DNA of 64,000 nucleotides from NIC37A-2 sp050289625 (GTDB lineage Bacteria > Myxococcota_A > Polyangia > Polyangiales > Polyangiaceae): assembly GCA_050289625.1 (NCBI GenBank), contig JBNKGC010000002.1, positions 28,236 through 92,235 of the forward strand, written 5' to 3'. Each line of letters starts with the position of its first letter. The stretch's first letter is position 1. Below the pieces are notes generated by a model. That model saw nothing but the letters and a program-made list of their open reading frames with translations. It was not told the origin of the DNA and did no database searches. Shown here in pieces: positions 25,370-33,358 of this stretch. The position numbers and the translations under genes were made by a program.

Positions 25370-26035
25370 ATGACTCGCCGACTCGCACGAGTGCTCGTTT
25401 CCTCCCTGCTGACCGTGGCTCCACTGCTCACCCTCGGGTGCAAGTCGCAAAAGGAGTCGGCCGCCTCCGACACATCGAAGGCGGCAACCGAACCACCTGC
25501 CGCGCCGTCTACTCCGCCCGCCCGCCCCGCCGGGGAGCCTCCCACCAATCCGCATGTGAGCCCTGGTGGCCCCGCGGCGCTCCCTCCAGCCGCCATCACC
25601 TGGAAGGCTCCCGCGGGTTGGGAAGAAATGCCTCGGCGAAGCCCGATGCGTCAGGCCACCTACAAGGTGCCGGGCGATGCTGGCCCCGCAGAAACGGCCG
25701 TGTACTACTTCGGTCCAGGTCAAGGCGGTGACGTCGAGTCGAACATCGAACGCTGGGTGGGACAGTTCCAAGACCGCGCGCACGACGCGGTCGAACGGGA
25801 CACCCGCGAAGTCAACGGCCTCAAGGTGTACACGGTCGCCGTCGCGAAGGGGACCTATTCCTCCGGAATGCCGGGCGGTCCGACAGGTCCGCAGAAGGAC
25901 TGGGGCTTGGCTGGCGCCATCGTTGAAGCTCCGAGTGGTCGCTACTTCTTTAAAATGACGGGGCCGGCGAAGACCGTCGACCAGCAGCGCAGGGCCTTCG
26001 ACAACCTGCTCGATAGTGTTGCCGTCAAGGGGTGA
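25370..26035 (+). CDS. Hypothetical lipoprotein
   Basis: A 221-aa exported lipoprotein. The signal peptide (MTRRLARVLVSSLLTVAPLL) ends in the lipobox LTLGC; a Ser/Thr/Pro-rich disordered linker (about residues 25-70) follows, then a folded domain of about 145 residues beginning AITWKAPAGWEEMP and ending LLDSVAVKG. The order of elements (strand, helix, YYFGPGQGGDV, VYTVAVAKGTY, GRYFFKMTGPAKTV) resembles PsbP/Mog1-like domains of secreted proteins, which is a tentative comparison. The ATG at 25370 is preferred to the open extension to 25277, which would overlap ettA. Function unknown. Confidence 0.75.
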   Translation: MTRRLARVLVSSLLTVAPLLTLGCKSQKESAASDTSKAATEPPAAPSTPPARPAGEPPTNPHVSPGGPAALPPAAITWKAPAGWEEMPRRSPMRQATYKVPGDAGPAETAVYYFGPGQGGDVESNIERWVGQFQDRAHDAVERDTREVNGLKVYTVAVAKGTYSSGMPGGPTGPQKDWGLAGAIVEAPSGRYFFKMTGPAKTVDQQRRAFDNLLDSVAVKG

Positions 26036-26177
26036 GAGCCGGACTTTCGCGGTCGCCGGCCCCACGGACCCTGACGTCTCGACGCTGCGCGTTCTCCTGG
26101 CACCAGGTTTGCAGTGTTCCCCCCGGAAATCATGCCAGCCGACGACAAAGCTTGTCGGCGACCGAAGGAACACCCCG

Positions 26178-26417
26178 ATGCCCATCTACGAGTACCACTG
26201 CAAAGCGTGCGATCGGGAGTTCGAGTTGCTCGTTCTGTCCCGCGACGAGACAGTGGCCTGTCCGGAGTGCGGAGCAACCAATCTGCAGCGCTTGCTGTCT
26301 ATCCCGGCCGGTCCCCAGCGCCTCCCATCGGCTCTGCGACACGGCCGTGCACTCGCGGCCCGCGAGGGACACTTCAGCCACTACAGCAAGGCGGAACGAA
26401 AGAAGCACGGGCTCTAG
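26178..26417 (+). CDS. FmdB-family zinc-ribbon protein
   Basis: A 79-aa protein of the FmdB regulatory family: MPIYEYHCKACDREFEL then CPECG, giving a C-X2-C ... C-X2-C zinc ribbon (Cys8, Cys11, Cys28, Cys31), followed by a Leu/Ser-rich segment and a basic tail (HYSKAERKKHGL). Members are annotated as putative regulators, with roles mostly unproven. The start at 26178 fits the invariant MPIYEY opening. A hairpin follows directly at the stop codon. It is the last gene before the nitrogen-fixation island and is not obviously part of it. Confidence 0.88.
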   Translation: MPIYEYHCKACDREFELLVLSRDETVACPECGATNLQRLLSIPAGPQRLPSALRHGRALAAREGHFSHYSKAERKKHGL

Positions 26418-26444
26418 CGCGACAAACCGTAGTGGTTTGTCGCG
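26418..26444 (+). terminator. Hairpin terminator after the FmdB-like gene
   Basis: 11-bp perfect arms cgcgacaaacc / ggtttgtcgcg with a 5-base loop, starting one base after the stop codon. Confidence 0.8.
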
Positions 26445-26850
26445 ACTAAACCCTTGCCATTGCGGTCATCGCTTGCGCAGAAGACAAGAACGGCACGCGC
26501 AGGCAGGTGGCCTCTCGTAGCCGTCTGGCCTTCACCCGCCCGGGACATTCGACTCCGAGCTATTCGGCTCCGACGAGCAGAGGGCAGCGGACGCAGGTAG
26601 TTCCCGCTGTAGGTGCCGAGCCGCCCCTCATTGCGGCCGCACGCCAAAGCTGCCGGCAGGAGGCACAGCCCCGACGCTCGGCTCAGCCGGCACTGGACTC
26701 GCGTGCGCCTCGCGGGGTGTCGATTACCCGTCTGTCTGGCCCGCGTCGGTTCCGGGCCAAGACGGCGACCCTCCAGCAAGCAGGGGCCGCCCGGGACTTT
26801 CGCTATTGAATTTGGATGTCCCGACAAACCGAACGCGAGCTCGTTCTGTG

Positions 26851-26866
26851 TGTCGGGAACTCGACA
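26851..26866 (+). promoter_or_regulatory. NifA upstream activator site
   Basis: TGTCGGGAACTCGACA: TGT-N10-ACA with the extended TGTCG-N6-CGACA form. It is the core of a longer palindrome (gttctgtgtgtcg / cgacacacagaac, 26843-26874) and lies 98 bases before the -24 element at 26964. Confidence 0.8.
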
Positions 26867-26963
26867 CACAGAACACGGAGGCGGGGCAACTCGGGGGGCG
26901 GATTTCTCTCCGAGGGCCTCGGGAAATCGACGCGCGGTGCCGCGACCGCCCCTGTCACCTCGT

Positions 26964-26978
26964 TGGCACGACGCGTGC
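26964..26978 (+). promoter_or_regulatory. Sigma-54 (-24/-12) promoter of the 27037 gene
   Basis: TGGCACGACGCGTGC: GG-N10-GC spacing with a perfect TGGCAC -24 half and GTGC at -12, 59 bases before the ATG at 27037. Confidence 0.78.
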
Positions 26979-27036
26979 TCCAAGCACGGGAGACGGTATT
27001 CCCCGTTGACGGGGATGACCTGGAGAAGGAGCCCAG

Positions 27037-27663
27037 ATGAACACTGCAGCGCAACGCCGTTCTCGTCCCTCGGTGCCAACCGCGGCCGACCTTCGCTGGC
27101 GCGGGTGGCTCCAGACCGCAAGCCTTCGCGTCGAAAGCGCGGCGATAGCTTACGCGCCGACCACCGACGACTCTGGCGCTGCCATCGAACGCACTCGACA
27201 GCAGCTTGCTCACCTCGAACACTCCGTTGAACTCTACCGAGAGCGATGCGGTGGTGATCTGGCGAAGGCGCTCACCGCCCGCGTGGAAACTCTCCGGATT
27301 CCCGCTTCGTGGCTGGAAGCGAACGTCGCGCAGCTCGTCCTTTCACTCGCTGCTCAGACCGAAGCGCGTCGCTGGCTCGACGAGAAAAGCCCGTCGCGAA
27401 CGCTGCTCAGGCAACTCGCGGAAAAGTCCGAGCACATCGACGCCGCACGCGCTGCGCTGCGCGACCTACGCGCAGCCGAACCGGATTTCAGCGTTGAGGT
27501 CCCTCGGCTCACCTCGCAGTGGCTCGACATTGCATTGTGCGCGCTCGAGGCGGATAGGAAGCACGAGTACGCCCAACCCCTCCGGTCTGCGCTCGAGCCA
27601 AGCTCGACGGCTGAGGGCGGGAGCTACAGCCTGGCCGGGATCGGCAGCATCCAGCCGCGCTGA
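27037..27663 (+). CDS. Unknown helical protein under a NifA-type promoter
   Basis: A 208-aa soluble protein that I do not recognise. After a basic, Pro-rich N-terminus (MNTAAQRRSRPSVPTAADLR) it appears entirely alpha-helical with high Ala/Leu/Arg/Glu: ERTRQQLAHLEHSVELYRER, NVAQLVLSLAAQTEARRWLD, EKSEHIDAARAALRDLRA, LTSQWLDIALCALEADRKH. Only two cysteines and no metal-binding cluster, signal peptide or membrane helix are seen. A NifA site and a sigma-54 element lie directly upstream, and the gene sits at the edge of the nif island, convergent with fixA across a hairpin. It is therefore probably co-regulated with nitrogen fixation. A role as a nitrogenase accessory or protective protein is only a suggestion. 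Confidence 0.75.
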   Translation: MNTAAQRRSRPSVPTAADLRWRGWLQTASLRVESAAIAYAPTTDDSGAAIERTRQQLAHLEHSVELYRERCGGDLAKALTARVETLRIPASWLEANVAQLVLSLAAQTEARRWLDEKSPSRTLLRQLAEKSEHIDAARAALRDLRAAEPDFSVEVPRLTSQWLDIALCALEADRKHEYAQPLRSALEPSSTAEGGSYSLAGIGSIQPR

Positions 27664-27826
27664 CGCCCTCGGCTACGATCAACCTGTCAGCGACGCCTGG
27701 ATCTCGCGAGACTGCCTACTGCTCGCGCGTGTGCGCTGAAACCGCCCATAGTCGCAAACACCGAGAACGCGACGTACGGAGCCACCGGCTCTCGTTCTCC
27801 CCAGAGGCGGCGTCGAACGCCATCTC

Positions 27827-27849
27827 GCCCCCGGGTCACCCCCGGGGGC
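27827..27849. terminator. Hairpin between convergent 27037 gene and fixA
   Basis: 9-bp stem gcccccggg / cccgggggc with a 5-base loop, 19 bases from the fixA stop codon. Confidence 0.6.
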
Positions 27850-27867
27850 CGGGTTGAACTCGCCTCG

Positions 27868-28716
27868 TCAGACGACCTGCCCAGACAGCTCCTCGAGCAA
27901 GTGCGGGCTATGGCCGAAGATCGCATCGAGGAGCGCTTCGCTGTGCTCGTGTTCGCCTGGACGCTCGACCGTCACCATCTCGGCCTTCTCTGCCCGGGGG
28001 CTCGGCGCATACACCTTCTTCACGACCGTTGGTGAGCCCTTCAAGCCGCACTTGGAAAGGTCTTCGATCCCTGCGTCTTTTGCACTCCACCGAACCACAG
28101 GAGCTTCAGCCGCGCGGAGCGCATCGTCCATAGACCCTCGCCGGATCTCCGTGTCGCTCTCCAGCATCGTAATCAAGACCGGGAGCGCGCTCCGGAGAAC
28201 CTGTGTCCCTCCTTCTGCGCGACGCTCTACAATGATCCGATTCTCCACGAGCGAGAGCTCCCGGATAGCTGATACGTAGGTGAGCGGCGTGAGGTGAAGA
28301 CGCTTGGCAATGCCTGGGCCCACCTGTGCCGTATCCCCATCAATGGTCTGCTTGCCAGTGAATACGACGGCCGGCATGCCCCACATGGCACCGATCTTCT
28401 GGATGGCCGTGGCCAGCGCATAGCTCGTCGCTAGCGTGTCCGAGCCTGCGAAGAAGCGGTCTGTCAGAAGCACTGCACGATCGACACCGTAGGTCATGGC
28501 TCGCCGCAGCGAGGTTTCCGCCATCGGCGGCCCCATCGTGAGCGCGGTCACCTCACCACCCAGTTCATCGCGCAAACGGAGGGCCTGCTCGAGCGCGAAC
28601 AGATCATAGGGATTGATGATCGCCGGGACGCCCTGGCGCATGATGGTATTGGTGGTTGGGTGAACTCGGATCTGAGCGCTATCCGGTACCTGCTTGATAC
28701 AAACGACGATATGCAT
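27868..28716 (-). CDS. fixA: FixA, electron-transfer flavoprotein beta subunit
   Basis: ETF beta-type subunit (282 aa) of the electron-bifurcating FixABCX complex, which supplies low-potential electrons to nitrogenase via ferredoxin or flavodoxin while reducing quinone. Typical features are the opening MHIVVCIKQVPDSAQIRVHP, NPYDLFALEQALRLRDE, and the FAD/AMP region GKQTIDGDTAQVGPGIAKRL. It is the last gene of the iscA-nifU-nifS-nifV-nifW unit, 30 bp after nifW. Its partners fixB, fixC and fixX lie 6 kb away in a different operon, which is unusual. Start at the ATG giving the invariant MHIVVC sequence. Confidence 0.94.
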   Translation of the reverse strand: MHIVVCIKQVPDSAQIRVHPTTNTIMRQGVPAIINPYDLFALEQALRLRDELGGEVTALTMGPPMAETSLRRAMTYGVDRAVLLTDRFFAGSDTLATSYALATAIQKIGAMWGMPAVVFTGKQTIDGDTAQVGPGIAKRLHLTPLTYVSAIRELSLVENRIIVERRAEGGTQVLRSALPVLITMLESDTEIRRGSMDDALRAAEAPVVRWSAKDAGIEDLSKCGLKGSPTVVKKVYAPSPRAEKAEMVTVERPGEHEHSEALLDAIFGHSPHLLEELSGQVV

Positions 28717-28746
28717 GGCAAACTCCTCGTGTCGCGCGGTGCTCGT

Positions 28747-29100
28747 TCAAAGGGTTTCATCGCGTCCGCCAGGGGACACGATGGTGGAAAGAGAAACAAA
28801 CGCTTGCCCAGGTGATGCTGGTCTGACGGCGTCCTGGTGCACCTTGAAGAGCCGTTTCGACAGTGGCCCTTCGCTTTCGAGCTGCTCGTAAGCGCACTGC
28901 AGATGCTCACGAATGCGTTGACGTACGACTGCGTCCTCAGCGCTTTCGTCGCCGACCGACTCCTCACGCAGGAGGTTGCCAAGCAACCGCATGATGTGCA
29001 GCCGCGACACGTTGAGCACCGCCGGTTCGAATGGCACTTCCAGGTATCGGAAAAACTCTTCGGCTGAAGACAACTGCTGCAGATCTTCGATCACTGGCAT
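28747..29100 (-). CDS. nifW: Nitrogenase stabilising/protective protein NifW
   Basis: NifW (117 aa, usual length about 110) interacts with the MoFe protein and is thought to act with NifZ in P-cluster maturation or protect the enzyme from oxygen. The sequence MPVIEDLQQLSSAEEFFRYL, EVPFEPAVLNVSRLHIM and the central LHIMRLLGNLL fit the family, as does the C-terminal SKRLFKVHQDAV. The start at 29100 is chosen because it matches the family; the open frame continues far upstream through nifV in another phase and is not coding. It lies 25 bp after nifV and 30 bp before fixA. Confidence 0.9.
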   Translation of the reverse strand: MPVIEDLQQLSSAEEFFRYLEVPFEPAVLNVSRLHIMRLLGNLLREESVGDESAEDAVVRQRIREHLQCAYEQLESEGPLSKRLFKVHQDAVRPASPGQAFVSLSTIVSPGGRDETL

Positions 29101-29125
29101 CGTTTTGCTCTCCAAAACCAAGACA

Positions 29126-30268
29126 TCAGGATGGCGGGTGTTTCGGCGACTGCTCGACATGCGCGAAAAGAGCCGCGAGCTCGTGAGCTTCAATGGGCCG
29201 CTTGAGTTCCGTGGCGGTCGCGCGGATGAGCTCGAGCAGGGGCCCAAGAGTCGCTTCGCTCGCAACGTAGCCGAGCGTCCCGAGAACGTGAGCCAACGCT
29301 GCTCGTCCGGAGTGCTTACCCAGCACGATGCTGCGCTCGCGGCCGAACAACGCCGGGTCGAGAGCCTCGTAGGCCCGGGGATCGCGCAAAAGCCCCGAGA
29401 CGTGGATCCCCGATTCATGAGAGAAAGCGGCCGTACCCACAATGGCCTTTGCCTCTGGAATCGCACGATTCGACGCGCTCGCCACTAGCTGCGCGAGTGC
29501 AGGCAGCGCGGCCAGGCGCACACCGGTCCCCCTCATCTCCACGTGACCCAGTGCCGCCACCACCTCTTCGAGCGGAGCGTTTCCCGCGCGCTCCCCCAAA
29601 CCCAGCACGCATACACTCACGTGAGTTGCTCCCCCGCGAACGGCCGCCAAGGTATTCGCGGTAGCGAGCCCGAGATCGTCATGCCCATGAAACTCCAAGT
29701 CCATTTCCGTGTGCTGACGCAACTCATGAAAGAGCTCGAGCGTCGAGAAGGGGTCGAGCACCCCGAGAGTATCCGCGTAGCGAAACTTCGTGACCCCTGC
29801 CTCCTCTGCCGCGCACACCACCCTCTGGATGAAGACGCGATCGGCACGGCTGGCATCCTCTCCTCCCAACGACACGACCAGCCCGACTTTCCGCGCGTAG
29901 GCTACCACGCGGCGCAGGCGCGCCAGGACCGCTCGCTGACTGCCCGCCCGCTTGACGGCGATCTGACGATCCGACAGCGGCGCCGTCAGGTGCACGTGGG
30001 AGACACCCGTCGAAGCGGCTGCGTCCACGTCGGCCTCCGTCATGCGGCACCAGGCGATGGGCGTTGCGTGCTCTAGAACCTCGCCAATGGCCTTGATTGC
30101 CTGAACCTCCGCCCCCCCCATTGCGGGCACGCCCACCTCGATCTCGTCCACTCCTGCGTCCTCGAGAGCAAGCGCGATCTTCACCTTTTCGTCGAGCCGA
30201 AAGGCTACGCCCGGCGCCTGCTCCCCATCGCGAAGGGTGCTGTCATTGACGCGAATTAGGCTGTCCAT
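29126..30268 (-). CDS. nifV: Homocitrate synthase NifV
   Basis: Condenses acetyl-CoA and 2-oxoglutarate to (R)-homocitrate, the organic ligand of FeMo-co. The 380-aa TIM-barrel enzyme shows the family's VNDSTLRDGEQAPGVAF start, SLGGEDASRADRVF, the metal-binding HGHDDLGLATANTLAA with its His-X-His, and GLGERAGNAPLEEVV, followed by HESGIHVSGLLRDP. The start used is the ATG at 30268; a GTG three codons earlier (30277) is equally possible. It lies 43 bp after nifS in the iscA-led operon and precedes nifW. Length and motifs fit NifV rather than 2-isopropylmalate synthase. Confidence 0.95.
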   Translation of the reverse strand: MDSLIRVNDSTLRDGEQAPGVAFRLDEKVKIALALEDAGVDEIEVGVPAMGGAEVQAIKAIGEVLEHATPIAWCRMTEADVDAAASTGVSHVHLTAPLSDRQIAVKRAGSQRAVLARLRRVVAYARKVGLVVSLGGEDASRADRVFIQRVVCAAEEAGVTKFRYADTLGVLDPFSTLELFHELRQHTEMDLEFHGHDDLGLATANTLAAVRGGATHVSVCVLGLGERAGNAPLEEVVAALGHVEMRGTGVRLAALPALAQLVASASNRAIPEAKAIVGTAAFSHESGIHVSGLLRDPRAYEALDPALFGRERSIVLGKHSGRAALAHVLGTLGYVASEATLGPLLELIRATATELKRPIEAHELAALFAHVEQSPKHPPS

Positions 30269-30311
30269 GGAGTTCACGAATCGAACCGCTGGCTAGGCAG
30301 ATGATATTCGT

Positions 30312-31538
30312 TCAAGCGTAGGTGGGTTCGAACGCGGGCTTGTCGGCCCCCGTCCCCTCGTCCCAGAAGGGCGAAAGTTCCCGCAACTGCTGAATGATTC
30401 CCGGCATCACGCTCAGGACCGCATCAACGTCCTCTTCCGTGTTTTCCCGAGAGAGTGAGAAACGGATCGCTCCGTGAGCGGCAGTGTACGGAACATTCAT
30501 CGCGCGCATGACGTGCGATGGTTCGAGCGATCCGGAGGTGCATGCAGATCCGGAGGAGGCGGCGATACCCGCCCGGTTCATCAAGAGCAAGATGGCTTCT
30601 CCTTCGATGTACTCGAACGCAACGCAGGTCGTGTTGGGCAGACGGTTCTCCGGATCCCCCATCAGAAGAGCCTTGTCGATCGTCCCCAGGAGGCCGGCCT
30701 CCAAGCGGTCACGCATGGCCTTCACCCGAGTCTGCTCTTCCTCCATGTGCTGCAGGGCAAGCTCGGCGGCCTTCCCGAGGCCAACAATCCCAGGAGCGTT
30801 CTCGGTGCCCGCTCGTCGGCCACGCTCCTGGTGTCCTCCCCGCAGGAGCGGACGCAAACGGATCCCCTTTCGAACGTACAAGGCACCTATACCTTTTGGT
30901 GCGTGAAGCTTGTGACCAGACAGCGAGAGCATATCAATCTCGCTCTCGGCCAGATTCATGGGAATCTTCCCAACGGCCTGAACCGCATCGGTGTGAAAGA
31001 TAGCCCCTGCCTCGTGAGCCAATTCGGCAAGCTTTTCTACCGGGAAGATCGTACCCGACTCGTTATTCGCCCACATGATCGAGGCGATGGCCGTCCGGGG
31101 ACCAAGGGCTTTCCGGTAGGCCTCTACGTCCAACCTGCCCAATGAATCGACGGGGACGTAGTGCACCTTGATTCCCCGCGACTGCTCGAGGTGCTTGCAC
31201 AAAGACAACACAGCGGGGTGCTCGACAACGGAGGTTACGATTTCATCACGACCGCGCTGCGTCTCCAGAGCAGAAAGGATCGCTGTGTTATCCGACTCCG
31301 ACCCCCCCGAAGTGAAAACGATCTCGTGGTCAAACTCACACCCCAGAAGCGCCTGAACCCGCTTCCGGGCCTCCTTCAGGGCACCGCCCACACTCGCACC
31401 GAAGGCGTGCATCGAAGACGCATTGCCAAACTGCTCACTGAAATAGGGCAGCATTGCGTTCACCACGAGAGGATCAACGCGGGTGGTTGCGTTGTTGTCG
31501 AGGTAGATAGCTGCCTTTTGCCCCACTGAACCAGACAT
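30312..31538 (-). CDS. nifS: Cysteine desulfurase NifS
   Basis: PLP enzyme (408 aa) that takes sulfur from cysteine for Fe-S and cofactor assembly on NifU. Motifs: YLDNNATTRVDP at the N-terminus, TSGGSESDNTAI, VEHPAVL, the PLP-Lys segment LSLSGHKLHAPKGIGALYV, RAGTENAPGIVGLG, and the catalytic Cys in SSGSACTSGSLEPSHVM. The lack of an insertion and the NNATT start are typical of the NifS/IscS class. The start is the ATG at 31538, 48 bp after nifU. It works with the adjacent nifU and iscA genes and is part of the sigma-54-driven unit from 32837 to 27868. Confidence 0.96.
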   Translation of the reverse strand: MSGSVGQKAAIYLDNNATTRVDPLVVNAMLPYFSEQFGNASSMHAFGASVGGALKEARKRVQALLGCEFDHEIVFTSGGSESDNTAILSALETQRGRDEIVTSVVEHPAVLSLCKHLEQSRGIKVHYVPVDSLGRLDVEAYRKALGPRTAIASIMWANNESGTIFPVEKLAELAHEAGAIFHTDAVQAVGKIPMNLAESEIDMLSLSGHKLHAPKGIGALYVRKGIRLRPLLRGGHQERGRRAGTENAPGIVGLGKAAELALQHMEEEQTRVKAMRDRLEAGLLGTIDKALLMGDPENRLPNTTCVAFEYIEGEAILLLMNRAGIAASSGSACTSGSLEPSHVMRAMNVPYTAAHGAIRFSLSRENTEEDVDAVLSVMPGIIQQLRELSPFWDEGTGADKPAFEPTYA

Positions 31539-31586
31539 CGTTGCGCTCCTTCTACAAGAATCGTCAGTCTCAAGCGGTCACGGAAT

Positions 31587-32498
31587 TCAGCTCGCCATGA
31601 CTGGGATGACGCGCATCGGCGTACCGAGCTTCTCGATGATTCGCTCCTGAACGCCCTCGATGGTGATTCCCGCCATCTGACAGCCGGCGCAGGCTCCAGA
31701 AAACCTCACGAACACGCGGTCCTCTTCCACATCGACGAGCTCGCAGTCCCCGCCGTCGCGCTTGAAGTGCGGACGCAGCTCTTCGATCGACTGCTCGATC
31801 AGACGGATCTTCTCCAAATTCGTCAGCTTGCGATTCCCCCCCGCAAGAGGCTTGGGCTTCTTACGCGTGGGAATGGTCGCACCGCTCGGATCGAAGGCTT
31901 CGTCCGCACTCAACAGGCCTTCCCGAACCATCTCCCCATTGACCCGAGCCAAGAGCCCCTCCAAACCCTCAGCGCAGGTGCCACAGCTTCCCCCGGCCTT
32001 CGTGTAGTGGGTAACCGCCTCCAGCGTGGTCAGGCGGTTGCTGCGCACGGCGCGTTCCACCATACCCTCGTCGATTCCGAAGCACTTGCACAGAAGCGCA
32101 CCTTCCTCGTGGTCATCGACCCACTCCTCGCCACGATAGTTGGCCACCGCGGCGCGTAGAGCCTCGTACCCCATCACCGAGCAATGCATCTTCTCCGGAG
32201 GCAGCCCGCCCAGCCAGTCAGCAATGTCCTGATTGGTGACCTTCAAAGCCTCTTCGAGGGTCTTGCCAATGATGATTTCGGTGAGCGCAGATGACGACGC
32301 GATCGCTGAACCGCACCCGAACGTTTGGAAGCGTGCGTCGGTGATGATGTCGGTCTCGGGGTCGACCTTGATCATGAGCCGCAGCGCATCACCACAGGAG
32401 ATCGCACCGACATCCCCGACACCGTCGGCCTGTTCCAACACCCCAGAATTCTTGGGATTGAAAAACAGTTCTTTCACTTTTTCGGAGTATTCCCACAT
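31587..32498 (-). CDS. nifU: Fe-S scaffold protein NifU (three-domain)
   Basis: Scaffold on which NifS-derived sulfur and iron are assembled for nitrogenase. All three domains are present in 303 aa. The N-terminal IscU-like domain has Cys35, Asp37, Cys62 and Cys106. The central [2Fe-2S] ferredoxin-like domain has LLCKCFGIDEGMVERA and GGSCGTCAEGLE. The C-terminal NifU domain carries the thioredoxin-like CAGCQMAG cluster site. Length and order match the full-length nif-specific protein rather than a housekeeping IscU. It lies between iscA (18 bp upstream) and nifS (48 bp downstream). Start MWEYSEKVKELFFNPKN is the family's. Confidence 0.97.
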   Translation of the reverse strand: MWEYSEKVKELFFNPKNSGVLEQADGVGDVGAISCGDALRLMIKVDPETDIITDARFQTFGCGSAIASSSALTEIIIGKTLEEALKVTNQDIADWLGGLPPEKMHCSVMGYEALRAAVANYRGEEWVDDHEEGALLCKCFGIDEGMVERAVRSNRLTTLEAVTHYTKAGGSCGTCAEGLEGLLARVNGEMVREGLLSADEAFDPSGATIPTRKKPKPLAGGNRKLTNLEKIRLIEQSIEELRPHFKRDGGDCELVDVEEDRVFVRFSGACAGCQMAGITIEGVQERIIEKLGTPMRVIPVMAS

Positions 32499-32516
32499 GA
32501 CACGCTCTCCCTTCGT

Positions 32517-32837
32517 TCAGCCGAAGGACTTTCCGCACGAGCAGCTCGACTCGGCGTTCGGGTTGGAGAAAACGAAACCGGCCCCTTCAGGACCGATGGT
32601 GAAATCCACCTTGGTGCCCTGGAGAAGCGGGGCGCTTTGCTCGTCCACGAAGACCGTCACATCACTTTTCGTCACGACCACGTCGGACGGTTCCCCCGCA
32701 GCAACCAGACCCATCATGTACTTGTGTCCGGCGCAGCCTCCGGCCTCGACCATGATGCGCAGCCCCGTCACCGGTTCTGACGCACCGGAGATCGCAGAGC
32801 GAATCGCATCCACTGCGCTATCCGTGAGCTCGATCAT
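32517..32837 (-). CDS. Nif-specific A-type Fe-S carrier (IscA/HesB)
   Basis: A-type carrier (106 aa) that binds iron or [4Fe-4S] clusters and passes them to nif targets. The sequence starts MIELTDSAVDAIRSAISG and contains the three cysteines of the family: GGCAGHKYMM and the C-terminal SSCSCGKSFG pair. It opens an operon whose promoter has a near-perfect sigma-54 element and a NifA site just upstream, and a GGAGGA precedes the start, which fixes the ATG at 32837. The open frame to 33401 in the same phase enters the promoter region and is not used. Equivalent to the iscA found upstream of nifU in other diazotrophs. Confidence 0.93.
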   Translation of the reverse strand: MIELTDSAVDAIRSAISGASEPVTGLRIMVEAGGCAGHKYMMGLVAAGEPSDVVVTKSDVTVFVDEQSAPLLQGTKVDFTIGPEGAGFVFSNPNAESSCSCGKSFG

Positions 32838-32888
32838 CGTAGTTCCTCCGCAAGTCCGGCTGCTCGCCGGATCTGTTCCTTGCCTGAC

Positions 32889-32903
32889 GCAAGGCCTGTG
32901 CCA
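32889..32903 (-). promoter_or_regulatory. Sigma-54 promoter of iscA-nifUSVW-fixA
   Basis: Minus strand TGGCACAGGCCTTGC: exact TGGCAC-N5-TTGC, 52 bases upstream of the iscA ATG. Confidence 0.93.
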
Positions 32904-32965
32904 GGTACAAAGTCGCCAGAACGTGCGAAGATCGCGGATGCCAAACGCGTTCGGTTTGCGACCAT

Positions 32966-32981
32966 TGTCGCGTTTGCGACA
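32966..32981 (-). promoter_or_regulatory. NifA upstream activator site for the iscA operon
   Basis: TGTCGCGTTTGCGACA on the plus strand (palindromic TGTCG-N6-CGACA), 62 bases upstream of the -24 element. It may also serve nifZ on the other strand. Confidence 0.88.
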
Positions 32982-33134
32982 TGCCCTCGCATCGACAGCG
33001 AACACCAGAAACCCCCTGATAACCGCACCGTTACGAGCTCGCGGGCGGCTCTTTGCACACAGATTCTCGCCACGCAGGCGGGCCGCCCGGAAACCAGTTC
33101 CGAGAGTCCACAGCGACAACCACTTGCCCCATTG

Positions 33135-33182
33135 CCCTCCGCCGTATTGGCCCCTTCGAATGAGGGCCAATACGGCGGAGGG
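33135..33182. repeat. Long perfect hairpin, 19-bp arms
   Basis: ccctccgccgtattggccc and gggccaatacggcggaggg with a 10-base loop, in the spacer between iscA and nifZ. Related by sequence (gggccaanacgg) to other island repeats; no T run, so more probably a REP-like element than a terminator. Confidence 0.8.
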
Positions 33183-33253
33183 AGGCCACCAGACTGCAAG
33201 TGCTCGTTCAGAAGGAAGGGATTTTCGAGGAGCGAACCGTTCGGGCTCACGGT

Positions 33254-33268
33254 GGGCATCGGTATTGC
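33254..33268 (+). promoter_or_regulatory. Candidate sigma-54 promoter of the first nifZ
   Basis: GGGCATCGGTATTGC: GG-N10-GC spacing and a good TTGC -12, but an imperfect -24 (GGGCAT). It lies 90 bases before the ATG. Confidence 0.5.
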
Positions 33269-33358
33269 TTGCGGCGAGCGGAACTTGGATGCTCCTGGCA
33301 CAGCGCTGCGGGAACCGCCGCGTGAGCCATCGATTTACCCCGGAAAGGTCGAGAACCG

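Larger units (their letters stand above)
26445..27036. other. 590-base spacer holding a NifA/sigma-54 control region
   Basis: No credible gene is seen. The first 400 bases are GC-rich with partial copies of island repeats (gggccaagacgg near 26755). The last 190 bases hold a palindromic NifA-type site and a -24/-12 element that point to the gene at 27037. Confidence 0.6.

Noticed and set aside
26414..27121. 235-aa minus-strand frame upstream of the 27037 gene
   Set aside because: Runs through the NifA palindrome and sigma-54 element; Arg/Pro-rich without family pattern.
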